A DNA stretch of 64,000 nucleotides. Origin: Streptomyces sp. ISL-36 (GTDB lineage: Bacteria > Actinomycetota > Actinomycetes > Streptomycetales > Streptomycetaceae). The DNA lies in the NCBI RefSeq assembly GCF_018614205.1, contig NZ_JAGGOS010000120.1, positions 1-64,000 on the forward strand, given 5' to 3'. Positions 36,079 through 44,157 of this stretch are shown piece by piece. The translations under genes were made by a program, and so were the position numbers. Numbering within the stretch: position 1 is the first letter of the stretch; each line of letters begins with the position of its first letter. Under the pieces are notes generated by a model. It saw nothing but the letters and a program-made list of their open reading frames with translations. It was not told the DNA's origin and did no database searches.

Positions 36079-36123
36079 AGCCACCGGGGAGGCCCAAGAT
36101 CATCTCGGGCCTCCCCGGTGGCT
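36079..36123. terminator. 17-bp hairpin between the RHS gene and its candidate immunity gene
   Basis: AGCCACCGGGGAGGCCC and its exact complement flank an 11-nt loop, starting 18 bases past the RHS stop. It should stop or attenuate transcription before the gene at 36198. Confidence 0.85.
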
Positions 36124-36197
36124 TACGATCCTTACGATCCTCACGGCAGCCGTCAGCCGTCAGCCGTCAGCCCGCCCACCCCGACCGAGGGACGAAG

Positions 36198-36605
36198 ATG
36201 CGTCAAGTGGCCCCCCTGGGAGTCTTCGGCCGGATCGCCGGCCAGTCCGCCTTTTCCCACCTGGCGAAGGAGCTCGCGGAGGGCAGCGGGGGCGTTCCGG
36301 AGGAAGAGCGAGCGGCGATCGGCGCGTACCTGAGGAACGCTCTCGTGATCATCGCCCTCATGGGCTACTCGGAGGACGTCCTGGAGGGAAGGTTCTCCGT
36401 CACCGGCGGCTCCGCCATCCTGAGTGACGGCACGTACTTCTGGCGGCGCGACGCGGCGGAGTACGTCGAGACGTACGGTACGAGCCTCCCGGAGGACTTC
36501 CTGCGAAGGGGCCGCGCGACGGGGTGGGCCCCGGCCCATCTGACGAGGGACGAAGTCCTGGACATCGACGACTACTTCATGTGGCTGCGCTCGCAGCGGA
36601 CGTAA
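36198..36605 (+). CDS. Candidate immunity protein of the RHS toxin
   Basis: A 135-residue acidic, mostly helical protein with no signal peptide, so cytoplasmic. Notable segments are HLAKELAEGSGGVPEEERAA, NALVIIALMGYSEDVLEGRF, VTGGSAILSDGTYFWRRDAA and the C-terminal LTRDEVLDIDDYFMWLRSQ. I do not recognise a named domain. Its position directly after a polymorphic RHS gene, its size and its lone status fit an immunity protein. A strong hairpin separates it from the toxin gene, so it may have its own promoter in 36124-36197, where CAGCCGT is repeated three times. It converges with the lasso ABC gene with a one-base gap. Confidence 0.7.
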   Translation: MRQVAPLGVFGRIAGQSAFSHLAKELAEGSGGVPEEERAAIGAYLRNALVIIALMGYSEDVLEGRFSVTGGSAILSDGTYFWRRDAAEYVETYGTSLPEDFLRRGRATGWAPAHLTRDEVLDIDDYFMWLRSQRT

Positions 36606-36606
36606 T

Positions 36607-38556
36607 TCATTGCGGGCCTTGAAGGGGGCGCCGGGTGGTCGTCACGCCGGTGGGTGTGGTGGCGGCGGCCGGATGGAGCATCTGTCCGGCCGCGAGCTTG
36701 CGGTAGGTAGGACTGCTGCGGAGGAGTTCCTTGTGGCGTCCGTCAGCGGTGGTGCGGCCGTTGTCCAGGACGATGATCTGGTCGGCGTGCTGGACCGTGG
36801 AGAGACGGTGCGCGATCACCAGAAGGGCTGATTCCTGCGCGGCGTCCTTCATGACGCTGGTGAGCGCGGTTTCGTTGATGCTGTCGAGGTGTGAGGTGGG
36901 TTCGTCGAGCAGGAGGAGCGCGGGCCGGGCGAGCAGGGCGCGGGCCAGGGCGACCCTTTGGCGTTCGCCTGCCGAGAGGGTGCCACCGCGCGGGCCGAGC
37001 ATCCCCGACAGGCCGCCGGGCAGTCTTCGGGCGACTCCCTCCAGTTGGGCGAGCTCGACGACGCGCCGTACCTCGGCGTCGGTGGCGTCGGGCGCGGCGT
37101 AGGTGATGTTGTCCCGCAGCGTGCCATGGACGACGTGGGTGTCCTGGTCGACGACGGCGATGCGTTCGCGGCAGGCGGTGCGACTCAGTTCGGTGGCGGG
37201 CAGGCCGTCAAAGAGCAGACGTCCTGAGTCCGGTTCGTAGAACCTGGCGATGAGGGCGAAGATCGTGCTTTTCCCGGCACCCGACCGGCCGACGAGCGCC
37301 GTCTGACTGCGGTGGGGAACGGTGAAGGAGATGCCCTGCAGAACCGGCCGGTCCGCTTCGTAGCCGAAGCAGACGTCCTGCAGAGCGAGCGCCGGCGCGC
37401 TGTCCTCCCTCTTGTCCGTGCGGCCGAGCTCCCTCACGACGGCGATCGGCGGGTGAGGGCGGGTTCGGGCGGCCGGGCCGGCGACCGTTTGCGGCTCCGC
37501 CGGCTCCGCCGGCTCCGCTGGCTCCGCTGGCTCCATAGGCAGCTCGAGGGCTTGCTCGATGCGCTGGTAGGCGCCCATGCCGCGCTGGATCAGTCCGACC
37601 GCGCGGAAGACCGAGGAGAGCGGTAGGACCAGGTAGGAGGCGTAGAGCAGGAAGGCGACCAGGTCGCCGAGGGAGTTGGCCTGTCCGGTCACCCTCAGGC
37701 CGCCGATGACGAGGACGATGAGGAAGGAGCCCTGGACGGCGAGTTCGACGGCCGGGCTCATGACGGAGGCGAGTTTCGCGGTCCGTACGCCGGCGCTGTA
37801 CGCCGTTTCGACGCGTTCACCGATACGGGCCGCCTCGCGGTCCTCCGCGCGGTGGACGCGGACCATCGGCAGGGCGCCGAGTGCGCGTTCCAGGTCGGCG
37901 GCGATCGCACCGACCGAGTCCTGCATACGTTCGGAGGCGGCGCGGATGCCTTTGAGCAGGGAGGCGACGATCACGGCGGCGATGGCCACGGTCACGGCGA
38001 CCAGGAGCAGCAGGAGCGGGTCGATCCACACCATGAGCGCGATGGCCCCCGCCGCGACGAGGACACCTGTCACGAGGTCGACCAGTGCCTGGGACACCAC
38101 TTCGCGCAGCAGGGTGGTGTCGGCGGTGACCCGGGAGATCAGGTCACCGCTGCGATGCCGGTCGTACTCCCTCATCTCCAGCCGGAGCAGCCGCGCGACC
38201 AGTCCGTGGCGCAGCTGACGTACGACGCCCTCGCCCATGCGCTCCAGAACGAAGCGGCCCACCGCGCCCGTCACCGCTTCGGTGACGAACAGCACGGCGA
38301 GGGCCAGCAGCAGCGGCCACAGCACCTGTCCGCGGCCACTCGCGTCGACGGTTTGCTTGGCGAGGAGGGGCTGGGCGAGACCCAGAGCCGAGCCGACCAG
38401 CGTGAGCGCGGTGGCGACGACGATGGAGGCCCGGTGCCCGGCGGTCAACCGGTACATGGTCGCGACCGCGGCCCGGGTGGAGCGGTCGCCGCCCGCCTGC
38501 GTCTCCGTCTCCGTCTGCGCCTTCGCCTGGGCTTGATCCAGGGTGCTGTGGGTCAT
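36607..38556 (-). CDS. Lasso peptide exporter, ABC transporter (D protein)
   Basis: A 649-residue half-size ABC exporter. Six transmembrane helices span about 35-320 (HRASIVVATALTLVGSALGL onward). A linker with four PAE(P) units (residues about 343-357) leads to the nucleotide-binding domain: Walker A LVGRSGAGKSTIFALIAR, Q-loop VVDQDTHV, signature LSAGERQRVALARALL, Walker B LLLLDEPTSHLD, H-loop VIAHRLSTVQ. It should export the mature lasso peptide and give self-protection. It is last in the A-C-B1-B2-D cluster; its ATG overlaps the B2 stop by four bases. Confidence 0.93.
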   Translation of the reverse strand: MTHSTLDQAQAKAQTETETQAGGDRSTRAAVATMYRLTAGHRASIVVATALTLVGSALGLAQPLLAKQTVDASGRGQVLWPLLLALAVLFVTEAVTGAVGRFVLERMGEGVVRQLRHGLVARLLRLEMREYDRHRSGDLISRVTADTTLLREVVSQALVDLVTGVLVAAGAIALMVWIDPLLLLLVAVTVAIAAVIVASLLKGIRAASERMQDSVGAIAADLERALGALPMVRVHRAEDREAARIGERVETAYSAGVRTAKLASVMSPAVELAVQGSFLIVLVIGGLRVTGQANSLGDLVAFLLYASYLVLPLSSVFRAVGLIQRGMGAYQRIEQALELPMEPAEPAEPAEPAEPQTVAGPAARTRPHPPIAVVRELGRTDKREDSAPALALQDVCFGYEADRPVLQGISFTVPHRSQTALVGRSGAGKSTIFALIARFYEPDSGRLLFDGLPATELSRTACRERIAVVDQDTHVVHGTLRDNITYAAPDATDAEVRRVVELAQLEGVARRLPGGLSGMLGPRGGTLSAGERQRVALARALLARPALLLLDEPTSHLDSINETALTSVMKDAAQESALLVIAHRLSTVQHADQIIVLDNGRTTADGRHKELLRSSPTYRKLAAGQMLHPAAATTPTGVTTTRRPLQGPQ

Positions 38557-38987
38557 CGGCCCGATCGGCTCTGAGGGGCGACCGTGATCAGCCGCGTGAA
38601 GTAGTCGTCGGGTACGCCCTCGTCGACGGGCCGGCCGTCCGCCTCGATCCAGGCATGCGCGGTGAACGGCGGCACGACGCGCACGCCGGTGCACCAGGTC
38701 GGCCAGGCCCCCGACAGCCGGCACAGCAGCGCGGCTCCCAGGGATCGGGGCAGGCAGCCCTTGGGGCCGGCGCAGCGCAGGCTCACCGCGCACATGGCGC
38801 CTCGGGCGTTCGCGGCCTGCGCGGGGGTGGCGGGGGTGGCACCGCGGCGCGCGAAGCCGAGCACGGCGCGGATCCGGCGGGGCGGCAGGAGCGAGAGTGC
38901 GAGCGCGGGGAGCAGGACGAGACGGGCGGCGAGGCGCCGCGCGAAGGGGACTCCGGTGGGCCTCTCCAGGGCGCTGGGGGTCGTCAT
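38553..38987 (-). CDS. Lasso peptide leader peptidase (B2 protein)
   Basis: A 144-residue transglutaminase-like B2 protein. The catalytic Cys78 lies in GPKGCLPRSLGAALL (CLxRS motif), His111 in TAHAWIE, and the acid is the Asp near 117. It cuts the leader off the precursor after the B1 protein presents it. The N-terminal 40 residues are a basic, hydrophobic segment that may associate with the membrane and the exporter. Its ATG overlaps the B1 stop by four bases and its stop overlaps the D start by four, so translation is coupled. Confidence 0.93.
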   Translation of the reverse strand: MTTPSALERPTGVPFARRLAARLVLLPALALSLLPPRRIRAVLGFARRGATPATPAQAANARGAMCAVSLRCAGPKGCLPRSLGAALLCRLSGAWPTWCTGVRVVPPFTAHAWIEADGRPVDEGVPDDYFTRLITVAPQSRSGR

Positions 38988-39238
38988 TCGGCCAGCCCCG
39001 AGGTCCGCAGCTGCTGTACGAGGGCCTCGACGTCCCGGCTCGCCTGGGCGAGGTCGATCTCGAACTCGTCGGCGAGCGCGGCGACGGCGTCCGCTTCGTC
39101 ACCGCCCGCCATGAGCGTCTTGACCACCAGGGAACCGCTGGGGTTCAACTCCCAGTACTCTCCGGCTCGTTCGTCCAGTAGAACCGTGCCGTAGTCGGTG
39201 TCCGCCGTGGAGACGTTGGCGCCGAACCGCAATGCCAT
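38984..39238 (-). CDS. Lasso peptide B1 protein, PqqD-like RRE
   Basis: An 84-residue stand-alone RiPP recognition element of the PqqD fold. Key segments are TDYGTVLLDERAGEYWELNP, SGSLVVKTLMAGGDEADAVA and EIDLAQASRDVEALVQQLRT. It binds the leader motif YxxPxLxxxGxF of the precursor and brings it to the B2 protease. It lies 28 bases after the cyclase gene and overlaps the B2 gene by four bases. Confidence 0.95.
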   Translation of the reverse strand: MALRFGANVSTADTDYGTVLLDERAGEYWELNPSGSLVVKTLMAGGDEADAVAALADEFEIDLAQASRDVEALVQQLRTSGLAE

Positions 39239-39266
39239 GGTCTGCGTACCTTTCGCGTGGTGGAGT

Positions 39267-41159
39267 TCAGGGCCCGTTCTGGGTGCCGGTGCGGGCTGTC
39301 GCTGTGGCTCTCGCTGTGGCTGTGGCTTTTGTGGTCCGGGAGAGGCCGCGCAGCCACACTTCGGCGGCGATGGTCGAGTAGAGGATCGCCTCGCGCAGTT
39401 CGGGTGTGGCCGGCCGCTGGGCGAGACGGCGCAGAGCCTTCCCGTCGACCAGGCCCAGCTGTTCCAGCCGCGAGTCCTCCCACAGCGCCAGCAGATCGGC
39501 GCGGTGTTCCCGAAGTCCGTTGGAGGCGTCCATGGAAGCGGCGGCCTTGTTGGTGCGCCGCAGGCAGCCCTCGGGGACGATCCCGCTCATGGCTGCGGTC
39601 AGGAGGGGCTTGTACTGCCAGGGTGTGACGCGCTCGCTCGGGCGGACCGCGAGGCATGCCTCGATGACGCGATCGTCGAGGAACGGCGAGGCCATCGGCA
39701 CGCCGGCCCGGGCCGCCATCCGGTCCCACTGGCGGATGATGCGGGTGCAGGAGCGGATCTGGTCCAGATCGGCGTGCAGGCCACGGTCCGGGTGGAGCGG
39801 GACGGCGTTCTCGGCCGCCTCGCGCAGCGCTCGCCGGACTGTCCGCTCGGCGTCCGGAGTGACCCAGTCGAAGAGCCGGGGCGGCATGCCCCAGCCGAGG
39901 CTAGTGCGGACGGTCGCGGGCAGAGGGGCCCGGAGGTTTCTGCTGGAGTCGGCGAGCCACGTCCCGTACGGGCGGGAGTCGGCCAGCGCGCGGACCGTGC
40001 CGCCCAGTGGCCACTGCCACAGGGCTCGGAAGCCGCGCAGCTGCCGCAGGGCGAACAGGGGGCGGGTGCGTGCCAGCCGGTGGTAGTACGCCTCGGAGCA
40101 CCAGGCCACATGGTCGCCGCCGATGCCCGTCAGGTGCAGCCGGCTGCCCCGCTCGGCCATGCCCGGCAGATGATGCAGGACGCGCGAGCGGTCCATGACG
40201 CCGATGGTCGGTTCGTCCAGCAGATCGTCGATGGCCAGCAGATCGCTGTAGACCAGCGGGGAGGCGTCGGCGTCCCAGACGACGTGCTCGACGTCCGGCA
40301 ACGAGCGTGCGGCCTGTTGGGCCCAGTACAGATCGGTGTCGGCGGGATCGCGCCCCGGCCACGTGCTCGCCACCACCCGGGCCGGTGAGCGGTCGGCGAG
40401 GAAGCAGATGGAGGTGGAATCCAGGCCGCCGGACAGGTCGCAGCTGACGACGCCCCCCTGCCTCGTACGGGTGTCCACCGCCGTGGCCAGCGCTTCCCGG
40501 ACGGCGGACGCGCCGTCGGCCAGCGTCCGTACGGGCTCGGGCGGTGTCCACCAGTGCGAGTGGCGCACGGTCCGGCCGTCGGCAGCGACGATCAGCGCCT
40601 CCTGCGGAGGTACGGCGGTGACGCCCTGCCACATGGGCGCCTCGGCGAGCGGATGGGGGACCGGCCACAGCAGCCGGACCGCCACTTGCTCCGGGTCCGG
40701 TTCGGCGCCGAGCGCGGCGGCGAGTACGTCGGCGCGGCTGGCGGCCACGCGCGAGCCGCCGACGGAGGCATGGAACACCAGCCGGAGCCCGGACGCGGTG
40801 CCCTGCACCCTGAGCTGTCCGTCGAGCGCGCCGATGAGATGGAGGCTCCCGGGAAGAGTGCGAGCCAGTGCGTCGAGCTCGGCGAGGTCGGCCAATCGCC
40901 CGGCACGGCGCTCGAGCTCTGCGGCGTCGACAGGGCAGCAGCCGATGACGGCGAGGGCCGCGTGGCCGGCGCGCGCGGTCACGATGTCCTGGTCGTGCCA
41001 CTGGCCCACCAGCCAGGGCCGGCCGGAGGCGTACGTCAGGATGCGCGTTCCGGGGCGGGAGAAGGAGCGGGCCACGGCGGCCGCGTCCTCACGGTCGGTG
41101 AAGACCGCGAAGTGCGCGTCGCCGGGGCCCGTCCCCGCACTCTCGTGCAGTTCAGTCAT
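39267..41159 (-). CDS. Lasso cyclase, asparagine synthetase homologue (C protein)
   Basis: A 630-residue asparagine-synthetase-like protein. The N-terminal glutaminase-like domain (1-200) lacks the catalytic N-terminal Cys, as expected of lasso cyclases. The synthetase domain has the PP-motif SGGLDS at 243-248, then TGIGGDHVAW and YKPLLTAAMSGIVPEGCLRR near the C-terminus. It adenylates the side-chain carboxylate of core Asp8 and closes the macrolactam onto the N-terminal amine. It starts 25 bases after the precursor gene, in the same operon. It ends in a Thr/Ala-rich low-complexity tail. Confidence 0.94.
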   Translation of the reverse strand: MTELHESAGTGPGDAHFAVFTDREDAAAVARSFSRPGTRILTYASGRPWLVGQWHDQDIVTARAGHAALAVIGCCPVDAAELERRAGRLADLAELDALARTLPGSLHLIGALDGQLRVQGTASGLRLVFHASVGGSRVAASRADVLAAALGAEPDPEQVAVRLLWPVPHPLAEAPMWQGVTAVPPQEALIVAADGRTVRHSHWWTPPEPVRTLADGASAVREALATAVDTRTRQGGVVSCDLSGGLDSTSICFLADRSPARVVASTWPGRDPADTDLYWAQQAARSLPDVEHVVWDADASPLVYSDLLAIDDLLDEPTIGVMDRSRVLHHLPGMAERGSRLHLTGIGGDHVAWCSEAYYHRLARTRPLFALRQLRGFRALWQWPLGGTVRALADSRPYGTWLADSSRNLRAPLPATVRTSLGWGMPPRLFDWVTPDAERTVRRALREAAENAVPLHPDRGLHADLDQIRSCTRIIRQWDRMAARAGVPMASPFLDDRVIEACLAVRPSERVTPWQYKPLLTAAMSGIVPEGCLRRTNKAAASMDASNGLREHRADLLALWEDSRLEQLGLVDGKALRRLAQRPATPELREAILYSTIAAEVWLRGLSRTTKATATARATATARTGTQNGP

Positions 41160-41184
41160 GACGTCAGGTCAGAGCCGTCGGTCG

Positions 41185-41295
41185 TCAGTTCTTGCTCAGG
41201 ATCAGCCGGTCGTTGCCGGAGCTCTGCAGGAGCCCGGTCTTCTTCCGGAACGTCCCGAGCTTGGCGAGCGTCGGCGCTTCGTAGGCCTTCTTCAT
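41185..41295 (-). CDS. Citrulassin-like lasso peptide precursor (A)
   Basis: A 36-residue precursor too short for routine gene finding. The leader has YEAPTLAKLGTFRKKT, an exact match to the actinobacterial YxxPxLxxxGxFxxxT motif bound by B1, with Thr at position -2. The core is LLQSSGNDRLILSKN (residues 22-36). It shares GNDRL-I/V-LSKN with citrulassins: a ring between Leu1 and Asp8 (an 8-residue macrolactam), Arg9 as the site converted to citrulline in citrulassin A, and a SKN tail. GAGGAG lies seven bases before the ATG. It is the first gene of the operon. No deiminase gene is in the window, as in known citrulassin producers. Confidence 0.93.
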   Translation of the reverse strand: MKKAYEAPTLAKLGTFRKKTGLLQSSGNDRLILSKN

Positions 41296-41980
41296 GACTT
41301 CTCCTCACGTGCAGGTGTCACGACCGCCTCCCTGGCCGGCTGTGAACCGGAGGCCGGTTCACAGCCGCCTGCCCCAGGACTCATCGGGAGCTCGGGACGA
41401 AGAGACGGCGTACCCCATAGCTATGCGCATAAGGGCAAGGCACAGCAAGACCACTCAAAAAATTAGGACTATAGGCACATTTCAAATGTGGCCGAATTCG
41501 CCTCTCGAGGACCGCATGGATGGTCAAATGCAAAACATTCGGCATGCGGAATGGCACACGAGAATGAAAAAACGTTCTGACCTGTGTATCGAGAAGTGTG
41601 CAGCGGGCTTTGCCACGGGCGTGCGCCGATGACAGTGCGACGGAGCCGCCGGGGCGCACAACGACCCTGCGGCTGCATGCCGCTGCACATCCCCGCCGCC
41701 GCCCCCCATGCCCGAATGGCTGGATACCGATGCCGTCCATGGTGGACAGGGGCGCCGACCCTTGCCATCGGCGCCGTGCCGCGGAGCTCGCCCGGGGCCT
41801 TCACCGTGCCGCTGCGCCTCTCCCCCACCGCGTCGGCGGCGTCAACCGATCCCCTTGGGCCTACGGGGCCGGGGCGCGCCCGGTGCCGGGCGCTGAATGA
41901 TGACGGCCTGCGGGGCGGCGGGCAGCTGGATCGGCGGCTTGCACAAAGCTGGGACAAGACCGATGGCCGAAGAGGGCGGG
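41296..41980. other. Promoter region of the lasso cluster; otherwise no gene
   Basis: The part at 41400-41590 is markedly AT-richer than its surroundings and has no coding frame. It holds CACATTT-C-AAATGTG, a 15-bp palindrome at 41476-41490, and CATTC-N8-GAATG near 41538-41555. These are candidate regulatory sites for the minus-strand lasso operon. 41600-41980 is GC-rich with no recognised gene. Confidence 0.55.
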
Positions 41981-42514
41981 TCACTCGCCGCCGGGATGAT
42001 GTGGATTTTCCATCCTGGAGAGCCAGGCGGTGAGCAGCCCTTCGAGTGACTCGGCCTCCTCAGGCGTCAGTAGATCCAGCAGGTGGCGTTCGTTGCGCAT
42101 GTGGTCGGTGAAGGCTCGGTCGATCAGTTCGCGTCCCGGTCCGGTGAGGGCGACGATCCGGCCGCGCTGGTCGTCGTCGGAACGGCGGCGGGTGACGAGT
42201 CCTGCTCGCTCCAGGCGGTCGATTCTCTTCGTCATCGCACCGGTGGTGACCATGGTGTGAGTGGCGAGCTCGCCGGGCGCCCGTTCGTATGGATCACCGG
42301 CACGGCGCAGTGCGCACAGGACGTCGAACTCTCCCTCGCAGAGACCGTAGCGGCCGTAGACGAGAGAGAGCTCCTCGGTGAGCCGGTCGGCCAGGCGGTG
42401 CAGCCGGCCGATCGCTCCTTGCGGGGTGATGTCGACGTCGGGCCGCTCGCGGCGCCACTCGGCCTGGATGGCGGCCACGCGGTCCAGCGGTTGATGCTGC
42501 TCCATGCACACCAT
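41981..42514 (-). CDS. MarR-family regulator
   Basis: A 177-residue MarR protein (174 if ATG 42505 is used). The winged helix reads YGRYGLCEGEFDVLCALRRA, ELATHTMVTTGAMTKRIDRL, ERAGLVTRRRSDDDQRGRIV, followed by the dimer helices HLLDLLTPEEAESLEGLLTA. It is divergent from the EamA gene, with two palindromic operators in the 31-bp spacer, one overlapping each side. It therefore very likely represses itself and the transporter, released by a small-molecule ligand. Confidence 0.94.
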   Translation of the reverse strand: MVCMEQHQPLDRVAAIQAEWRRERPDVDITPQGAIGRLHRLADRLTEELSLVYGRYGLCEGEFDVLCALRRAGDPYERAPGELATHTMVTTGAMTKRIDRLERAGLVTRRRSDDDQRGRIVALTGPGRELIDRAFTDHMRNERHLLDLLTPEEAESLEGLLTAWLSRMENPHHPGGE

Positions 42515-42516
42515 GA

Positions 42517-42534
42517 TAGCTTCCCAGGAAGCTA
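42517..42534. promoter_or_regulatory. MarR operator, site 1
   Basis: TAGCTTCC-CA-GGAAGCTA, an 18-bp palindrome starting three bases before the MarR ATG at 42514. Its centre is 21 bp (two helical turns) from site 2. Confidence 0.75.
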
Positions 42535-42560
42535 CATTAGCTTCCATGGAAGCTAATGTA
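42533..42560. promoter_or_regulatory. MarR operator, site 2, covering the EamA start codon
   Basis: The arms TACATTAGCTTCCA and its complement form a perfect 28-bp palindrome with the same TAGCTTCC/GGAAGCTA core as site 1. Its central ATG is the start codon of the EamA gene. TACATT at 42533-42538 fits a -10 element seven bases before that ATG, suggesting a leaderless transcript. Confidence 0.75.
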
Positions 42561-43427
42561 CGGTGGGTGGCACTGACCGCAGTCGCTCCGGTGGCGTGGG
42601 GGACCAACTACTTCGTCACGCACGAGTTCCTGCCGGCCGACCGCCCGCTCTACGGGGCCGCCCTGCGGGCGCTCCCCGCCGGCCTGGTCCTGCTGGCCTT
42701 GCGCAGGCAGCGGCCGCGCGGGGTGTGGTGGTGGCGGTCCGCGGTGCTCGGGTTGCTCAACATGAGCGTGTTTTTCGTCCTCGTCTATGCCGCCTCCCAA
42801 CTGCTTCCGACGAGCGTCGCCTCCACCGTCATGGCGGTGTCCCCGCTGACGATGATGCTCATCGCCTGGCCCTTGGTGCCCGAGCGGCCAGGCACCGCCC
42901 ACCTGGCCGGCGCCGCGGTCGGACTCGGCGGGGTCTGCCTCATGCTGCTCACGGGGGTGGAAGGGGCGAGCGCGCCGGGAGTCCTCGCCTCGGTCGCCGC
43001 CCTGCTGGTGTCGTCCTTCGGCCACATCCTGGCCAAACGGTGGAGCGCCGGTACCGACGTGCTCGCCTCGACCGGCTGGCAACTCACCGCGGGAGGCGTG
43101 TTCCTGCTCCCGGTCGCCGCAGCCGTGGAGGGCCCTCCGCCCGCACTCTCCACGCCGGCACTCCTCGCGTTCGGATACGTCGCCGTGGTTGCCACCGCAC
43201 TGGCCTTCGTCGCCTGGTTCACCGGGCTGCGGCACCTGCCTGTGGGGACAGTCGGACTGATAGGACTGCTCAACCCCGTTACAGGCGTTCTGCTCGGCAC
43301 AGCGGTCGCCGGAGAGGTGCTGACTGTTCAGCAACTGTGCGGACTGGTCCTGGTCCTGGCCGGAGTGGTACTCGGCCGGCCCAAGCGCGCGGGCCGACGC
43401 GACAGCATCCAAGGACACATTCCGTGA
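42546..43427 (+). CDS. EamA/DMT-family transporter
   Basis: A 293-residue drug/metabolite transporter with ten helices in two EamA repeats. Repeat one has AWGTNYFVTHEFLPADRPLY and AALRALPAGLVLLALRRQRP; repeat two has HILAKRWSAGTDVLASTGWQ and LPVGTVGLIGLLNPVTGVLL. It exports small metabolites or amino-acid-like compounds. The start at 42546 is inside the palindromic operator of the divergent MarR gene and lacks a ribosome binding site, consistent with leaderless expression under tight repression. Confidence 0.93.
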   Translation: MEANVRWVALTAVAPVAWGTNYFVTHEFLPADRPLYGAALRALPAGLVLLALRRQRPRGVWWWRSAVLGLLNMSVFFVLVYAASQLLPTSVASTVMAVSPLTMMLIAWPLVPERPGTAHLAGAAVGLGGVCLMLLTGVEGASAPGVLASVAALLVSSFGHILAKRWSAGTDVLASTGWQLTAGGVFLLPVAAAVEGPPPALSTPALLAFGYVAVVATALAFVAWFTGLRHLPVGTVGLIGLLNPVTGVLLGTAVAGEVLTVQQLCGLVLVLAGVVLGRPKRAGRRDSIQGHIP

Positions 43428-43551
43428 GGACGTTCAACGGGCGCTTGCGTGGCAGCCACCCCGGCCGTGCCGCTTCGCGTCGCCGGTCGGCACCGAAAAG
43501 GCCCTCCACCACAGATGTTGAGCCAGAGCCCGAGAACAGAGAGCACATGAC

Positions 43552-44073
43552 TCAGAGGTCCTTTCGCATGAGAACGCACATCGTCTCGTAGCGACGGATC
43601 AATCCGTCGGGCCCTTCCTCGTCCCAGGCATCCGGTTTGCGGTCGTACGCGACATAGCCCAAGCGCTCGTACAGGGCGCGAGCCCGAGGGTTGTCCTCTT
43701 CCACGGCGAGTTCGGCCCTGAGCAGACCGCGGTCCCTGATCCGCCGTTCGGCAGCTCGGATCAGCAGCGTTCCCAGGCCGCGGGACCGGAGCGCCGGGAG
43801 GACGGCGAGCTGCCACACGGTTCCGGCTCCCTCGGAGACCTGATAGTCGATGCCGCCGATCGCCACCGGCAGATCCACAGGAGTGCATACAGCCAGATAG
43901 TCGGCCTCGCCCACCGCAGCGCGCGCCAGCTCTCGCTCCACGGCGCGCAGGTGGGTGGCCGAGCCGGACCAAGTGCACGCGGGCAGATCTCGGTGCAGTA
44001 GATCGCGCACGCCGACAGGCAGGACGACGGTGGCATCGATGGAGTGTTCTTCAGTGATCACGGCCCTGAGCAT
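43552..44073 (-). CDS. GNAT-family N-acetyltransferase
   Basis: A 173-residue acetyltransferase. Motif A is WQLAVLPALRSRGLGTLLIR, with the R-x-x-G-x-G acetyl-CoA loop (RSRGLG), and AVEEDNPRARALYERLGYVA is the C-terminal motif B. The start at 44073 gives MLRAVITEEH. Further upstream the frame is open but not homologous. Acceptor substrate unknown. It is divergent from the SUFU-domain gene at 44158. Confidence 0.88.
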   Translation of the reverse strand: MLRAVITEEHSIDATVVLPVGVRDLLHRDLPACTWSGSATHLRAVERELARAAVGEADYLAVCTPVDLPVAIGGIDYQVSEGAGTVWQLAVLPALRSRGLGTLLIRAAERRIRDRGLLRAELAVEEDNPRARALYERLGYVAYDRKPDAWDEEGPDGLIRRYETMCVLMRKDL

Positions 44074-44157
44074 GCCGACCGACGCGATGGCACGACAACG
44101 CATTTCTGGGGGCGCCCCGGTGGCGTCCGCGTGTGGTTGATCGTGCAGGCTGGCTGC

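Noticed and set aside
33220..36084. 954-codon minus-strand open frame
   Set aside because: It mirrors the RHS gene on the opposite strand and is Val/Gly/Arg-rich with no start signal or domain.
37491..37533. Tandem GGCTCCGC(C/T) repeats as a regulatory element
   Set aside because: They lie within the lasso ABC transporter and encode the PAE linker.
36607..41295. Asparagine biosynthesis locus
   Set aside because: The asparagine-synthetase homologue sits with B1, B2, an exporter and a leader-core precursor; it is a lasso cyclase.
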